DNA of 59,877 nt. It comes from Actinomycetes bacterium (GTDB taxonomy: Bacteria; Actinomycetota; Actinomycetes; Actinomycetales; Demequinaceae). Shown in pieces: positions 43,756 to 52,733 of this stretch; positions within the stretch are counted from its first letter, which is position 1; each line of letters starts with the position of its first letter. The DNA is taken from assembly GCA_023432235.1 (NCBI GenBank), contig JAEYUX010000008.1:1-59877 (forward strand), given 5' to 3'. A program made the translations under genes and the position numbers. Under the pieces are notes generated by a model, which was not told the origin of the DNA, did no database searches, and saw only the letters and a list, made by a program, of their open reading frames with translations.

Positions 43756-45621
43756 ATGTGTGGAATCGTTGGATACGTCGGCGCGGGTGGATTGAGTGCG
43801 CGCGCAGAGGGCGTTGTCATGGGTGGCCTTGAGCGCCTTGAGTACCGCGGATACGACTCGGCAGGCATTGCCGTCGTCACCGAAGACAAGGAACGGCTTG
43901 CCGTCAGCAAGAAGGCCGGAAAGCTGAGCAACCTGGCGAAGCTCTTGGCGGAAGCGCCGCTGCCGCCCGGCACTGCGGCTATTGGACACACGCGGTGGGC
44001 GACCCACGGCGGTCCGACAGACTCAAACGCGCACCCCCATGTCGCAGCGGGCGGGCGCATCGCGATCATTCACAACGGCATCATCGAGAACTTCGCGTCC
44101 TTGCGTAAGGAACTCGTCGCGCAGGGAGTCATCTTCTACTCGGAGACGGATACCGAGGTGGCCGGTCACCTTGTGGCGCGCTATGTCGACGATGGCCTCA
44201 GCCTGGCCGACGCGATGCGCGCCGTCGCCGGACGCCTCGAGGGCGCCTTCACTCTCCTCGCCGTCGATGCGCGCGAGCCTCATGTTGTGGTCGGTACCCG
44301 CCGCAACTCTCCGCTCGTGGTCGGACTTGGCGAGGGTGAAAACTTCTTGGGCTCTGACGTCGTCGCGTTCATCGAACACACGCGGACCGCACTTGAACTC
44401 GATCAGGACGAAGTTGTTGAGATCAGGCCCGACGGTGTGCGGGTGACGAATCTCGCCGGTGAGGAAGTGAGCCGCGAGCCGTATGAAGTGACGTGGGACG
44501 CGTCGGCCGCACAAAAGGGTGGCTTTGCGACGTTCATGGACAAGGAAATCCATGACCAGCCCGCTGCCGTCGCCGACACCCTCCGTGGCCGCCTCGACGA
44601 GCAAGGCCACCTCACCCTCGATGAGGGCATCGTGGCCGAGTCGGTGCTCGCCGCGATCGACAAGATCATCATCATTGCCTGCGGCACCGCGGCGTACGCC
44701 GGCATGGTCGCCAAGTACGCGATTGAGCACTGGACCCGTGTTCCGGTCGAGGTCGAGTTGGCTCACGAGTTCCGTTACCGCGACCCCGTTCTGTCGGTGA
44801 AGACCCTCGTTGTCGCGGTGAGCCAGTCGGGCGAAACGATGGACACGATCATGGCGGTGCGTCACGCGCAGCAACAGGGTTCACCGGTTGTCGCGATCGT
44901 CAATGTGCAGGGTTCGACCATCGCTCGCGAGGCCGACGCTGTGCTCTACACACGCGCAGGGCCGGAGATCGCGGTCGCCTCCACCAAGGCGTTCCTCGCG
45001 CAGATCACTGCGTCGTACCTTCTCGGGATCTATCTCGCGCAATTGCGCGGCAACAAGTTCCCCGATGAGATCTCCGCACTGCTCACCCAACTTGACGAGA
45101 TGCCCGCAAAAATCCAGCGGGTGCTCGATGAAGCGGAGCCCGTCCGTGCACTTGCGCGCGGGATGGCGAATGAGAAGACCGTCTTGTTCCTCGGCCGTCA
45201 CATCGGTTACCCCGTGGCGCTCGAAGGAGCACTCAAGCTCAAGGAACTCGCGTACATCCACGCGGAGGGATTTGCAGCAGGCGAGTTGAAGCACGGCCCG
45301 ATCGCCCTCATCGAAGAGGGTCAGCCGGTGTTCATCGTGCTGCCCAGCCCGCGTGGCCGCGAGGTGCTCCACTCCAAGGTGATTTCGAACATTCAGGAGG
45401 TCCGCGCTCGCGGCGCTCTCACCGTGGTGATCGCGGAGGAGGGTGACGAGGAGGCGGGTCAGTTTGCCGATCACCTCATCACGGTGCCGGAGACGCCCAC
45501 CTTGCTCATGCCTCTTGTCACGGTAGTGCCGCTCCAGATCTTCGCGCATGACCTTGCAGCGGCGAAGGGCTTTGACGTGGACCAGCCACGCAACCTCGCC
45601 AAGTCCGTCACCGTGGAGTAA
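43756..45621 (+). CDS. glmS: Glucosamine-6-phosphate synthase (isomerising)
   Basis: This 621-residue enzyme makes glucosamine-6-P from fructose-6-P and glutamine. The N-terminal Ntn glutaminase has Cys2 as nucleophile (MCGIVGYVGAGG), so the ATG at 43756 is required. A longer in-frame opening from 43534 would block it. HTRWATHGGPTDSNAHPH binds glutamine. Two SIS sugar-isomerase domains follow (~290-460, ~465-615), including ACGTAAYAGMVAKYAIEHW, and the end DQPRNLAKSVTVE is conserved. 2 nt before acpS. Confidence 0.98.
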   Translation: MCGIVGYVGAGGLSARAEGVVMGGLERLEYRGYDSAGIAVVTEDKERLAVSKKAGKLSNLAKLLAEAPLPPGTAAIGHTRWATHGGPTDSNAHPHVAAGGRIAIIHNGIIENFASLRKELVAQGVIFYSETDTEVAGHLVARYVDDGLSLADAMRAVAGRLEGAFTLLAVDAREPHVVVGTRRNSPLVVGLGEGENFLGSDVVAFIEHTRTALELDQDEVVEIRPDGVRVTNLAGEEVSREPYEVTWDASAAQKGGFATFMDKEIHDQPAAVADTLRGRLDEQGHLTLDEGIVAESVLAAIDKIIIIACGTAAYAGMVAKYAIEHWTRVPVEVELAHEFRYRDPVLSVKTLVVAVSQSGETMDTIMAVRHAQQQGSPVVAIVNVQGSTIAREADAVLYTRAGPEIAVASTKAFLAQITASYLLGIYLAQLRGNKFPDEISALLTQLDEMPAKIQRVLDEAEPVRALARGMANEKTVLFLGRHIGYPVALEGALKLKELAYIHAEGFAAGELKHGPIALIEEGQPVFIVLPSPRGREVLHSKVISNIQEVRARGALTVVIAEEGDEEAGQFADHLITVPETPTLLMPLVTVVPLQIFAHDLAAAKGFDVDQPRNLAKSVTVE

Positions 45622-45623
45622 GC

Positions 45624-45980
45624 GTGGCCGTTGTGGGCGTGGGCATCGACGTGGTCGAACTTGAGCGTTTCGACCGCGCGGTGGAACGATCCGCTACGTT
45701 CCTCGATCGCGTCTTCACTCCTGCCGAACGCGAACTTGGGCGCAGTTCTCTCGCCGCGCGGTGGGCTGCGAAGGAGGCCCTGGCCAAGGCACTTGGCGCG
45801 CCTTCTGGCTTGGTGTGGCATGACGCCGAAGTGGTGAAGGATGCCGACGGCCGACCGCACTTTGAGATTCGCGGCTCGGTTGCGGCGCGGGCGGCCGAAT
45901 TGGGCATCAAGACGCTTCACGTGTCCTTGTCGCACGATGCGGGTATTGCCTCGGCTGTTGTGATCGCGGAGACGCCATGA
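45624..45980 (+). CDS. acpS: Holo-[acyl-carrier-protein] synthase
   Basis: This 118-residue 4'-phosphopantetheinyl transferase activates acyl carrier protein from CoA. Metal site residues lie in GVGIDVVELERF and FTPAERELG..RWAAKEALAKALG, with HVSLSHDAGIASAVV at the end. GTG start 2 nt after glmS. ATGA overlap with alr. Its CoA substrate links it to coaA next door. Confidence 0.97.
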   Translation: MAVVGVGIDVVELERFDRAVERSATFLDRVFTPAERELGRSSLAARWAAKEALAKALGAPSGLVWHDAEVVKDADGRPHFEIRGSVAARAAELGIKTLHVSLSHDAGIASAVVIAETP

Positions 45981-47086
45981 GTCGCCTCACCGTGGCCGTC
46001 GACCACACGGCGATCACCGCGAATGTTGCCGCGCTCGTGGGCCGCACATCCGCCGATGTGATGGCGGTAGTGAAGGCGGATGCGTATGGGCATGGCCTCG
46101 TCGCCGCCGCTGCCGCCGCACGTGCGGGTGGTGCGGCGTGGCTTGGTGTCGCGCAACCGCATGAGGCTCTCGACTTGCGCGCCGCAGGCGACACCGGTGC
46201 GATCCTCACGTGGCTTTATGGCGCCGATGACATTCCTGCACCCGATCTCCTCGAGGCGGATGTTGACGTCTCGGTCGCATCGCTCGACGTGCTCAAGACG
46301 GTGGTGGAGGCGGCGCTGAAGACCGGCCGTACGGCGCGGGTTCACATTGGGGTCGACACCGGCCTCGGGCGTGAAGGCTGTGCGATGGCCGTGCTTCCCG
46401 AACTTCTCGACGCAGTCGCCGCGAGGCAGCGCGAAGGAACGGTTGAGGCGGTGGGGATGTGGTCGCATCTTGCGTGGGCGGATCAGCCTGGCCACCCCAC
46501 CATTGACGCGCAAGCGGCAACTTTTCGCGCCGCACTCGACATGGCGTCGGCCGCGGGGCTCGACATCACTCTGCGTCATCTCGCCAACTCGGCGTGCACC
46601 CTCACTCGTCCCGATCTCCACTTTGATGTGGTGCGGCCGGGCATTGCTGTGTATGGGCTGCCGCCGGTGCCGGATCCCCAAGGTGCGAACTGGGGGCTAC
46701 GGCCCGCGATGCGCGTGACGGCGAACGTTGTCGCCATCAAGCATGCGGATGAGGGCCAGGGCGTCAGCTATGGGCACACCTACGTGACGGACAAGCCCAC
46801 CACTCTTGCGCTGGTGAGCGCGGGGTATGCGGACGGAGTGTTCCGCAGCGCGAGTAACGCCGGTCCGGTGACGATTCGCGGCCAGCGCTACACCATCGCG
46901 GGCAGGGTGTGCATGGACCAGTTTGTTGTCGACGTGGGGCTCGACGCCGCGGTTGACGTGGGCGATGAAGTGGTGCTCGTCGGACCGGACGGGCCGAGCG
47001 CGACAGAATGGGCCGACGCTGCGGGCACCATTGATTACGAGGTGGTGTGCCGCTTTGGCATCGGCCGGATGAAGGGCATCGCGTGA
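45977..47086 (+). CDS. alr: Alanine racemase
   Basis: This 369-residue PLP enzyme supplies D-alanine for peptidoglycan. The PLP lysine is K33 in VVKADAYGHG, and the catalytic Tyr is in LVSAGYADGVFR. GVSYGHTYVT and GRVCMDQFVVDVG complete the C-terminal domain. Overlaps acpS and tsaE by 4 nt each. Confidence 0.97.
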   Translation: MSRLTVAVDHTAITANVAALVGRTSADVMAVVKADAYGHGLVAAAAAARAGGAAWLGVAQPHEALDLRAAGDTGAILTWLYGADDIPAPDLLEADVDVSVASLDVLKTVVEAALKTGRTARVHIGVDTGLGREGCAMAVLPELLDAVAARQREGTVEAVGMWSHLAWADQPGHPTIDAQAATFRAALDMASAAGLDITLRHLANSACTLTRPDLHFDVVRPGIAVYGLPPVPDPQGANWGLRPAMRVTANVVAIKHADEGQGVSYGHTYVTDKPTTLALVSAGYADGVFRSASNAGPVTIRGQRYTIAGRVCMDQFVVDVGLDAAVDVGDEVVLVGPDGPSATEWADAAGTIDYEVVCRFGIGRMKGIA

Positions 47087-47598
47087 GGCACGTTGCGACT
47101 TACACCGCGTCAAGCGGTGATGAGATGCGCGCTCTCGGTGAGCGGGTGGCCCGCGTGTTGCGCGCGGGGGATCTCGTCATCCTCTCGGGTGGGCTCGGCG
47201 CCGGAAAGACTACTTTTGTCCAAGGCATCGGCGCTGGGCTGAAGGTACGGGGCCAGGTCGCGAGCCCCACCTTCATCATCGCTCGCACCCACCCGCCGCT
47301 TGCGGAGGGTCCGTGGCTCGTCCACGTCGATGCGTATCGGCTCAACTCGCTCGCCGAGCTTGACCACCTTGACCTCGACGCATCGACCGACGAGGCGGTG
47401 ACGGTGGTCGAGTGGGGAGAGGGCAAGGCTGAGGCGCTCGCGGAAGGCCACGTCCTCATCGAGATCGAACGCCCGCGAGGAGCGATCGTCGACGGGGAGG
47501 ACCCTGCCGCTGGCGACCGGGTCATCACTCTCACCACCCAGGGCGCGCAGTGGGACGATCGTTCCTGGCCCCGGGCACATGAGGAGGAGAGCGCATGA
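47083..47598 (+). CDS. tsaE: tRNA t6A biosynthesis ATPase TsaE
   Basis: This 171-residue ATPase works with TsaB and TsaD in making N6-threonylcarbamoyl-adenosine on ANN-decoding tRNAs. The P-loop GGLGAGKTTFVQGIG is followed by SPTFIIARTHPP and the VHVDAYRL and VVEWGEG motifs. The GTG start overlaps the alr stop (GTGA). A longer frame inside alr is rejected. A ~30-residue C-terminal extension is present. Confidence 0.95.
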   Translation: MRHVATYTASSGDEMRALGERVARVLRAGDLVILSGGLGAGKTTFVQGIGAGLKVRGQVASPTFIIARTHPPLAEGPWLVHVDAYRLNSLAELDHLDLDASTDEAVTVVEWGEGKAEALAEGHVLIEIERPRGAIVDGEDPAAGDRVITLTTQGAQWDDRSWPRAHEEESA

Positions 47599-48200
47599 TC
47601 GTCGCAATCGACACATCATCGGCGATCTCCGTGGCGGTGACGGATGCGACGGCGGCCGACGCTCTCGCGGCTCGGTCCGTATTCTCACCACGCGGACATG
47701 CCGAGTTGCTCGGCGATCTCGTGCGTGAGGCAATGGCCGAAGCGCATGTGGGGCGAGCGGACGTGACGACCGTTGTTGTGGGCACCGGTCCGGCACCCTT
47801 CACGGGCCTGAGGGTGGGGCTCGTCACCGCACGGATGCTCGCTCTTGCGTGGGATGTGCCATTGCTTGGGGTGTGCTCTCTCGATGCGCTGGGAGCCCAG
47901 CATCACGACGCGCTCGTTCTTGCCGACGCGAGGCGGCGCGAGGTCTATTGGGCGCGCTATCGCGCCGGAGAGCGCATCGGCGGACCCGATGTCGCGGCCC
48001 CTGCGGACGTGACGGTGGAGCCTGGCGAGCGCGTTGTCGGGCGTGGCGGCGTCCTTTACGCCGAGGCTTTCCCGGGCGCCATTGAAGCGGACCCCGACCC
48101 GCTGTGGCTCGCGCGTGAAGCGGTGCGACGCCGCGCGGCGGGCGAGGACTTGCCAACCGATCCGCTGTATCTGCGCCGGCCAGACGTCCACCAGGCATGA
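47595..48200 (+). CDS. tsaB: t6A biosynthesis protein TsaB
   Basis: This 201-residue partner and activator of TsaD has MIVAIDTSSAISVAVTDATA and the GTGPAPFTGLRVGLVTARML dimer-interface segment. It belongs to the ASKHA fold but lacks the TsaD metal histidines. ATGA overlap with tsaE, 4-nt overlap with rimI. Confidence 0.95.
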   Translation: MIVAIDTSSAISVAVTDATAADALAARSVFSPRGHAELLGDLVREAMAEAHVGRADVTTVVVGTGPAPFTGLRVGLVTARMLALAWDVPLLGVCSLDALGAQHHDALVLADARRREVYWARYRAGERIGGPDVAAPADVTVEPGERVVGRGGVLYAEAFPGAIEADPDPLWLAREAVRRRAAGEDLPTDPLYLRRPDVHQA

Positions 48201-48688
48201 CCGAGCCAACGCTGCGGGATCTCACCGAGGCTGACCTCGAATGGCTCGCGCAGGCCGAACGCGATTTGTTTGGAGCCGGGGCATGGTCCGCCGCCTTGAT
48301 TCGCGAGGACTACCGCTGGGGGAGTAACCGCTACCGCGGCGTTGAGATCAATGGCGAGCTCGTCGCTTATGCGATCTACGGTTTTGAAGGCGATGCCTTC
48401 CACTTGCTCAACATCGCCGTGCTTCCGGCGCATCGGCGAGCAGGCCTCGGACGCCTGTTGTTTGACGAGTTCCTCGCCGAGGCGCAGCGCTTGGGTGCCG
48501 CAGATGTGTGGCTTGAGGTCGCTGTCGACAATGAAGCCGCGCGGGCCATGTACGAGTCGTACGGCTTTGAGCAGGTGCGGGTGCGGCCGCGCTACTACCA
48601 GCCGGGCGATATTGACGCACTTGTCATGCGCAAGATCATGCGACCGTTTACGCCGCAGCCACCCCTGCCGCCAGCGTCGGCGTCTTAG
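48197..48688 (+). CDS. rimI: Ribosomal-protein-alanine N-acetyltransferase-like GNAT enzyme (RimI)
   Basis: This 163-residue GNAT acetyltransferase in other bacteria acetylates the N-terminus of S18. The acetyl-CoA motif is LLNIAVLPAHRRAGLGRLLF, and LEVAVDNEAARAMYESYGFE is the C-terminal signature. Overlaps tsaB by 4 nt. Its stop overlaps that of the convergent nitroreductase. Confidence 0.92.
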   Translation: MTEPTLRDLTEADLEWLAQAERDLFGAGAWSAALIREDYRWGSNRYRGVEINGELVAYAIYGFEGDAFHLLNIAVLPAHRRAGLGRLLFDEFLAEAQRLGAADVWLEVAVDNEAARAMYESYGFEQVRVRPRYYQPGDIDALVMRKIMRPFTPQPPLPPASAS

Positions 48689-49302
48689 AAGACCTTGGCC
48701 GCGTCGTCCCACTCGGGACGGCCAGCACGCGGAGGCGTGCCATCCTCGCCCTCACCAGCGGGGTAGCCGACGGTGAGCACAGCCTGAGCGCTCCAGCCCG
48801 AGTCCGCGAAGAGCCGGTCGGTGATTGCTGCCATGTCAAAGCCGCTCATTGGGCGGACGGCAAGGCCCGCGGCGCGAAGGCCAATGATGAAGTAGCCAAG
48901 TTGAATCCACGTGCTCGAGGCGGCGGTTGCGACGCGGCGCTCGGGTGCGGCTTCAAGCTTCTCCTCAAGTCCCGCGACGGACGGCGAGGTGATGTGGGAG
49001 AGGCGGTGGTAGTTGTTGTCCGCGGCGACGACGATGACCATGGGCGCGGTGTCGACCTTGACGCGATTGCCTCCTGACGCTGCACCGAGCACCACGCCAC
49101 GCGCGTCATCCGAATCCGCGATCGCGATACGCATGGGCATCGAGTTGCCCGAGGTGGGGCCCCACTTGACGAGGTCATAAGCGGCGCGAATCACGTCCAC
49201 CTCGACGGGGGCGTCAGAGAAAGCGAGAGGGGAGCGGGCATCAACGAAGAGGAGGCGTTGAGTGTCGGCGTCGAGGTGCAGTGCATCGGTAGAGATGGTC
49301 AT
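48685..49302 (-). CDS. Nitroreductase-family oxidoreductase (RutE/HadB, malonic semialdehyde reductase-like)
   Basis: This 205-residue FMN-dependent reductase belongs to the RutE/HadB branch. VKWGPTSGNSMPMRI binds FMN, followed by VDTAPMVIVVAADNNYH, STWIQLGYFIIGLRAAGLAV and RPMSGFDMAAI. In that branch it reduces 3-oxopropanoate or removes toxic aldehydes and quinones; the substrate here is inferred. It is the only reversed gene inside the conserved alr-tsaE-tsaB-rimI-tsaD order, so it looks like an insertion. A RosR-like operator overlaps its start, suggesting redox control. Confidence 0.88.
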   Translation of the reverse strand: MTISTDALHLDADTQRLLFVDARSPLAFSDAPVEVDVIRAAYDLVKWGPTSGNSMPMRIAIADSDDARGVVLGAASGGNRVKVDTAPMVIVVAADNNYHRLSHITSPSVAGLEEKLEAAPERRVATAASSTWIQLGYFIIGLRAAGLAVRPMSGFDMAAITDRLFADSGWSAQAVLTVGYPAGEGEDGTPPRAGRPEWDDAAKVF

Positions 49303-49318
49303 GTTGACATGACAACAA
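49301..49318 (-). promoter_or_regulatory. RosR-like (MarR-type) operator at the nitroreductase start
   Basis: On the minus strand TTGTTGTCATGTCAACAT is an 18-bp near-palindrome whose last two bases are the start of the ATG. It matches 16 of 18 positions of TTGTTGAYRYRTCAACWA, the RosR consensus I recall from Corynebacterium glutamicum. It would cover the -10/+1 region. Confidence 0.6.
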
Positions 49319-49396
49319 AACGCTGGAGGTTATTCCCGCAGGCGCGCGCGTGGGCGCAGCAACCGGGAGCGATATTCGGCGCTTCGGCCAACGTTC

Positions 49397-49402
49397 TAGA
49401 GT
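49397..49402 (+). promoter_or_regulatory. -10 hexamer of tsaD
   Basis: TAGAGT, 7 nt before the ATG at 49410: predicted leaderless mRNA. Confidence 0.55.
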
Positions 49403-49409
49403 GGCGTGC

Positions 49410-50447
49410 ATGGAACTGGTGTTGGGCATCGAGTCGACGTGCGACGAGACAGGCGTTGCGCTTGTGCGTGGACACGAGCTCATTGCCGATGTGGTCGCCT
49501 CCTCGATGGACGAGCATGCGCGATTTGGCGGCATCGTTCCGGAAGTTGCCTCGCGCGCTCACCTCGAGGCCTTCGTGCCCACGGTTCAGGAGGCGCTGTC
49601 TCGGGCTGGAGCGTCTCTCGATGACGTCGATGCGATCGCAGTGGCCTCCGGCCCTGGCCTCGTCGGGTCTCTCACCGTGGGTGTCGCCGCAGCGAAGGCG
49701 CTCTCTCTCGCTCTTGACCGGCCGCTTTACGGCGTCAATCACGTGATCGGTCACGCGGCCGTGGACCAACTTGTCAACGGCGCCTTCCCCGAGCGAACCA
49801 TGGCCCTTGTCGTGTCGGGAGGCCACACGTCCTTGCTCCTTGTCGATGACATCGCGACCTCCGTCACCGAACTTGGGCACACTCTCGACGATGCGGCAGG
49901 AGAGGCTTTTGACAAGGTTGGCAGGCTCCTCGGTTTGCCGTACCCCGGCGGGCCGCACGTTGATCGCTTGGCTCGTGAGGGCGATCCCGAGGCGATCGCG
50001 TTTCCGAGGGCGCTGACGGCGCCGAAGGACCGCGAGCGCCACGCGTACGACTTTTCTTTCTCCGGCCTCAAGACGGCCGTGGCGCGGTGGGTCGAGGCAT
50101 GTGAGGACTCCGGTCGCGCCGTGCCAGTTGCTGACGTGGCGGCATCGTTTGCGGCCGCTGTCGCCGATGTGCTCGTCGCCAAGACTCTCGACGCGTGCGA
50201 GCGTCATGACGTCGACACCTTGGTGATTGGCGGCGGATTCTCCGCCAACAGCCAACTGCGTGATCTCGCCAATGCGCGCGGAGCCGAACGGGGCATCACA
50301 GTGCGGATCCCGCCGCTTAAGTACTGCACGGACAACGGCGCCATGATCGCCGCCCTTGGAAGTGCCGTGGTTGCACGCGGCGTGGCACCAAGCGGGCTCG
50401 GGATCGGTGTCGATTCGTCAATGCCCTTGGAGCGGATCACCGCGTGA
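49410..50447 (+). CDS. tsaD: tRNA N6-threonylcarbamoyladenosine transferase TsaD
   Basis: This 345-residue ASKHA-fold metalloenzyme transfers the threonylcarbamoyl group to A37 of tRNA with TsaB and TsaE. MELVLGIESTCDETGVALVR, the metal-binding HVIGHAAVDQL and VSGGHTSLLLVDD are present, with IGGGFSANSQLR and DNGAMIAALG at the C-terminus. ATG 49410 gives the family start. It is separated from tsaB-rimI by the reversed nitroreductase and has its own -10. GTGA overlap with the GH3 gene. Confidence 0.96.
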   Translation: MELVLGIESTCDETGVALVRGHELIADVVASSMDEHARFGGIVPEVASRAHLEAFVPTVQEALSRAGASLDDVDAIAVASGPGLVGSLTVGVAAAKALSLALDRPLYGVNHVIGHAAVDQLVNGAFPERTMALVVSGGHTSLLLVDDIATSVTELGHTLDDAAGEAFDKVGRLLGLPYPGGPHVDRLAREGDPEAIAFPRALTAPKDRERHAYDFSFSGLKTAVARWVEACEDSGRAVPVADVAASFAAAVADVLVAKTLDACERHDVDTLVIGGGFSANSQLRDLANARGAERGITVRIPPLKYCTDNGAMIAALGSAVVARGVAPSGLGIGVDSSMPLERITA

Positions 50448-52069
50448 AGCGGTCGGTCGCTCCCCGCATCGTTCCGCTTCTCGTGGCGGCGATCGCGGTG
50501 ACGGCGTGCTCGGAAGCCAAGGAGGATGAGGCGCCTCCCGCGCCCGCCGAGGTGACGATCCTCGGGCCCGCCTTCGACACCCAGCGGGCCGGTGTTGCTC
50601 GCCTCGCCTGGGGTCCGACGGTGGTGGACGCCGCGCATGCGCGGGTGCGCGCATCGGCGCTGCCTCTTGAGCAAGCGGCGGGGATGGTCATCGTGGCCTC
50701 GTGGAATTCCACGGACCCGACTGGAGCTGCAACGCTCGTTGCCACCGAGCACCTCGCGGGCATCATCCTCATGGGCGATGCGATCGAAAGCCGGGAGCAG
50801 GTGATGGCAACGACGTCCGCCGTTGCAGCCGCAGCGGCGGAGGATGACCGGTGGTGGCCTGCCATCATCTCGACTGATCAAGAAGGCGGCCCGGTGGCGC
50901 GACTGCGTGGACTTGGTCCGGATTTGCCGGCATTCATGGCTGCGGGCTCAGCTACCACTCCGGGGTCCGTCACCGAGGCCTATGCCGCTCAAGCGCGGGA
51001 CATGGCTGACCTTGGCTTTACCGTCGATTGGGCACCCGTCGCAGATGTGACTGTTGGCGCGAGTGACACGACGATTGGTGTGCGCTCGGCCGGCACCGAT
51101 CCGGGCAGGGTGAGCGACGCAGTTGTTGCCGCCGTTGAGGGCTTCTTGAGTGCGGGTGTGCTGCCATCCGCGAAGCATTTTCCGGGACACGGTTCGGTCG
51201 CCACCGATTCCCACGTGGGCTTGCCGGTGCAACACTCGTCGGTCGATGCTCTCGCCGCCCGCGATTTCGCGCCCTTTGCGGCCGCGATCGAACACGGCAT
51301 CCCGATGGTGATGACGGGGCACATCGCGGTGACGGAGTGGGGCGCTGAGCCTGCGACCACGTCGCCCGCCGCATACGACTATCTGCGCAACGACCTCGCC
51401 TTCACGGGAGTTGCGGTGACGGACGCGATGAACATGGCGGGCGTGGCGGACCTCTACGGGCCCGGGGCGGCCGAAGTTGCGGCGCTCGCAGCGGGAGCGG
51501 ACCTCATCCTCATGCCCCGTGATCCCGCGCTTGCCCGCCAGGCGATCATCTCCGCGGTGACGGACGGGACGCTGCCCCGCTCGCGGCTCGATGAAGCGGT
51601 GGGCCGGGTGGCGCTCATGATGGAGTGGCAGGAGAGTCTGTCCGACGCTGTCGCGAGCGCTCCTGTGGACGCGGGCTATGCGCGCCACGCGGCCGGAACG
51701 TGGGCCACCGTCTCGTCTCCCTCCTGTGGGGGCCCGCTTGTTGGTGACTCGGTGACGCTTCGAGGCGGGTGGCCAGCGGAGCGGGCAATTCTCGCCGAGG
51801 CGCTCGCGGAACACGGGATCAGCGCAGGCGGGGGCGCATCAGTGTTGCTACTCGGCTCCGGGGGAGCGTCTGGAGCAGCTGACGTCGTTGTCGCCATGGA
51901 TGCGCCCTGGGGGCTGCCGTCCTCGACTGCCACGACGTACGTGGGCTTGTATGGACGGTCGGCCGACGCTCTGCGCGGCCTTGCGGACGTGCTCGCGGGC
52001 GCCGTCGCTCCAGGTGGCACGTGGGCAATCCCCGGGATGCCGCCGGCCTGTGCCGACAGCGTCGGCTGA
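50444..52069 (+). CDS. Glycoside hydrolase family 3 lipoprotein (NagZ-like beta-N-acetylhexosaminidase)
   Basis: This 541-residue protein has a lipoprotein signal peptide: basic start, hydrophobic stretch 8-20 and lipobox VTAC with Cys22. The GH3 core contains KHFPGHG (244-250), the NagZ Asp-His pair D255/H257 in ATDSHVGLP, and the nucleophile D327 in GVAVTDAMNMAGV. It is probably an outer-face enzyme trimming GlcNAc from peptidoglycan or muropeptides. A C-terminal domain (~400-541) with a GGGASVLLLGSGG segment resembles the second GH3 domain. Translationally coupled to tsaD. Confidence 0.9.
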   Translation: MKRSVAPRIVPLLVAAIAVTACSEAKEDEAPPAPAEVTILGPAFDTQRAGVARLAWGPTVVDAAHARVRASALPLEQAAGMVIVASWNSTDPTGAATLVATEHLAGIILMGDAIESREQVMATTSAVAAAAAEDDRWWPAIISTDQEGGPVARLRGLGPDLPAFMAAGSATTPGSVTEAYAAQARDMADLGFTVDWAPVADVTVGASDTTIGVRSAGTDPGRVSDAVVAAVEGFLSAGVLPSAKHFPGHGSVATDSHVGLPVQHSSVDALAARDFAPFAAAIEHGIPMVMTGHIAVTEWGAEPATTSPAAYDYLRNDLAFTGVAVTDAMNMAGVADLYGPGAAEVAALAAGADLILMPRDPALARQAIISAVTDGTLPRSRLDEAVGRVALMMEWQESLSDAVASAPVDAGYARHAAGTWATVSSPSCGGPLVGDSVTLRGGWPAERAILAEALAEHGISAGGGASVLLLGSGGASGAADVVVAMDAPWGLPSSTATTYVGLYGRSADALRGLADVLAGAVAPGGTWAIPGMPPACADSVG

Positions 52070-52106
52070 GAACGCCGCAGCGCGCGAGAGACGCGAACCT
52101 GATCTA

Positions 52107-52112
52107 TACGCT
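52107..52112 (+). promoter_or_regulatory. -10 hexamer of the LysE-family gene
   Basis: TACGCT (within TATACGCT), 6 nt before the GTG at 52119. Confidence 0.45.
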
Positions 52113-52118
52113 GTGCGC

Positions 52119-52733
52119 GTGACCCTTCTCGCCGGCTTTGGTCTTGGGCTGTCTCTCATCATCGCGATCGGCGCGCAGAACGTCTTTGTCCTCCGCCAAG
52201 GGCTGGCGCGCTCCTATGTCGGACTCGTCGTCGTCATCTGTGCCGTCTCCGATGCCGTCCTCATCGCAGCGGGTGTCGCGGGCCTTGGTGCACTCGTCGA
52301 ATCAACACCGTGGCTTGTCACCGCCGCTCGGGTGGGAGGCGCCGCCTTCTTGTTGGTTTACGGTGCCCTCGCGGCGCATCGCGCGTGGCGGCCACGGGGC
52401 GAGTCGCTTGATACGGCGTCGGGCACTGCGCCGCGTGCCAGGAAGGCAGCCTGGGGTGTTGCCGTCACGGCGCTCGCACTCACGTGGCTCAACCCCCACG
52501 TCTATCTCGACACCGTGTTCCTCCTGGGATCGATTGCCGCAACTCATGGGGACGAACGCTGGCTCTTTGCCGCCGGTGCAATCGCGGGCAGCATCGTGTG
52601 GTTCGCAGGTCTCGGTTACGGGGCACGTTTCCTCAGCCGCTGGTTGTCGAAGCCAGCGGCATGGCGGTGGCTCGACGGCGGCATTGCCGTCGTCATGATG
52701 GTGCTCGCCATCCAGTTGCTGCGCGGCGCCTAA
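52119..52733 (+). CDS. LysE/ArgO-family amino acid exporter
   Basis: This 204-residue membrane protein has five to six helices and the family signature GLGLSLIIAIGAQNVFVLRQ. Members export lysine or arginine. WLNPHVYLDTVFLLGSIA is the second conserved block. A longer in-frame opening to 51888 lies within the GH3 gene and is rejected. The stop overlaps the convergent methyltransferase by 4 nt. Substrate inferred. Confidence 0.92.
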   Translation: MTLLAGFGLGLSLIIAIGAQNVFVLRQGLARSYVGLVVVICAVSDAVLIAAGVAGLGALVESTPWLVTAARVGGAAFLLVYGALAAHRAWRPRGESLDTASGTAPRARKAAWGVAVTALALTWLNPHVYLDTVFLLGSIAATHGDERWLFAAGAIAGSIVWFAGLGYGARFLSRWLSKPAAWRWLDGGIAVVMMVLAIQLLRGA

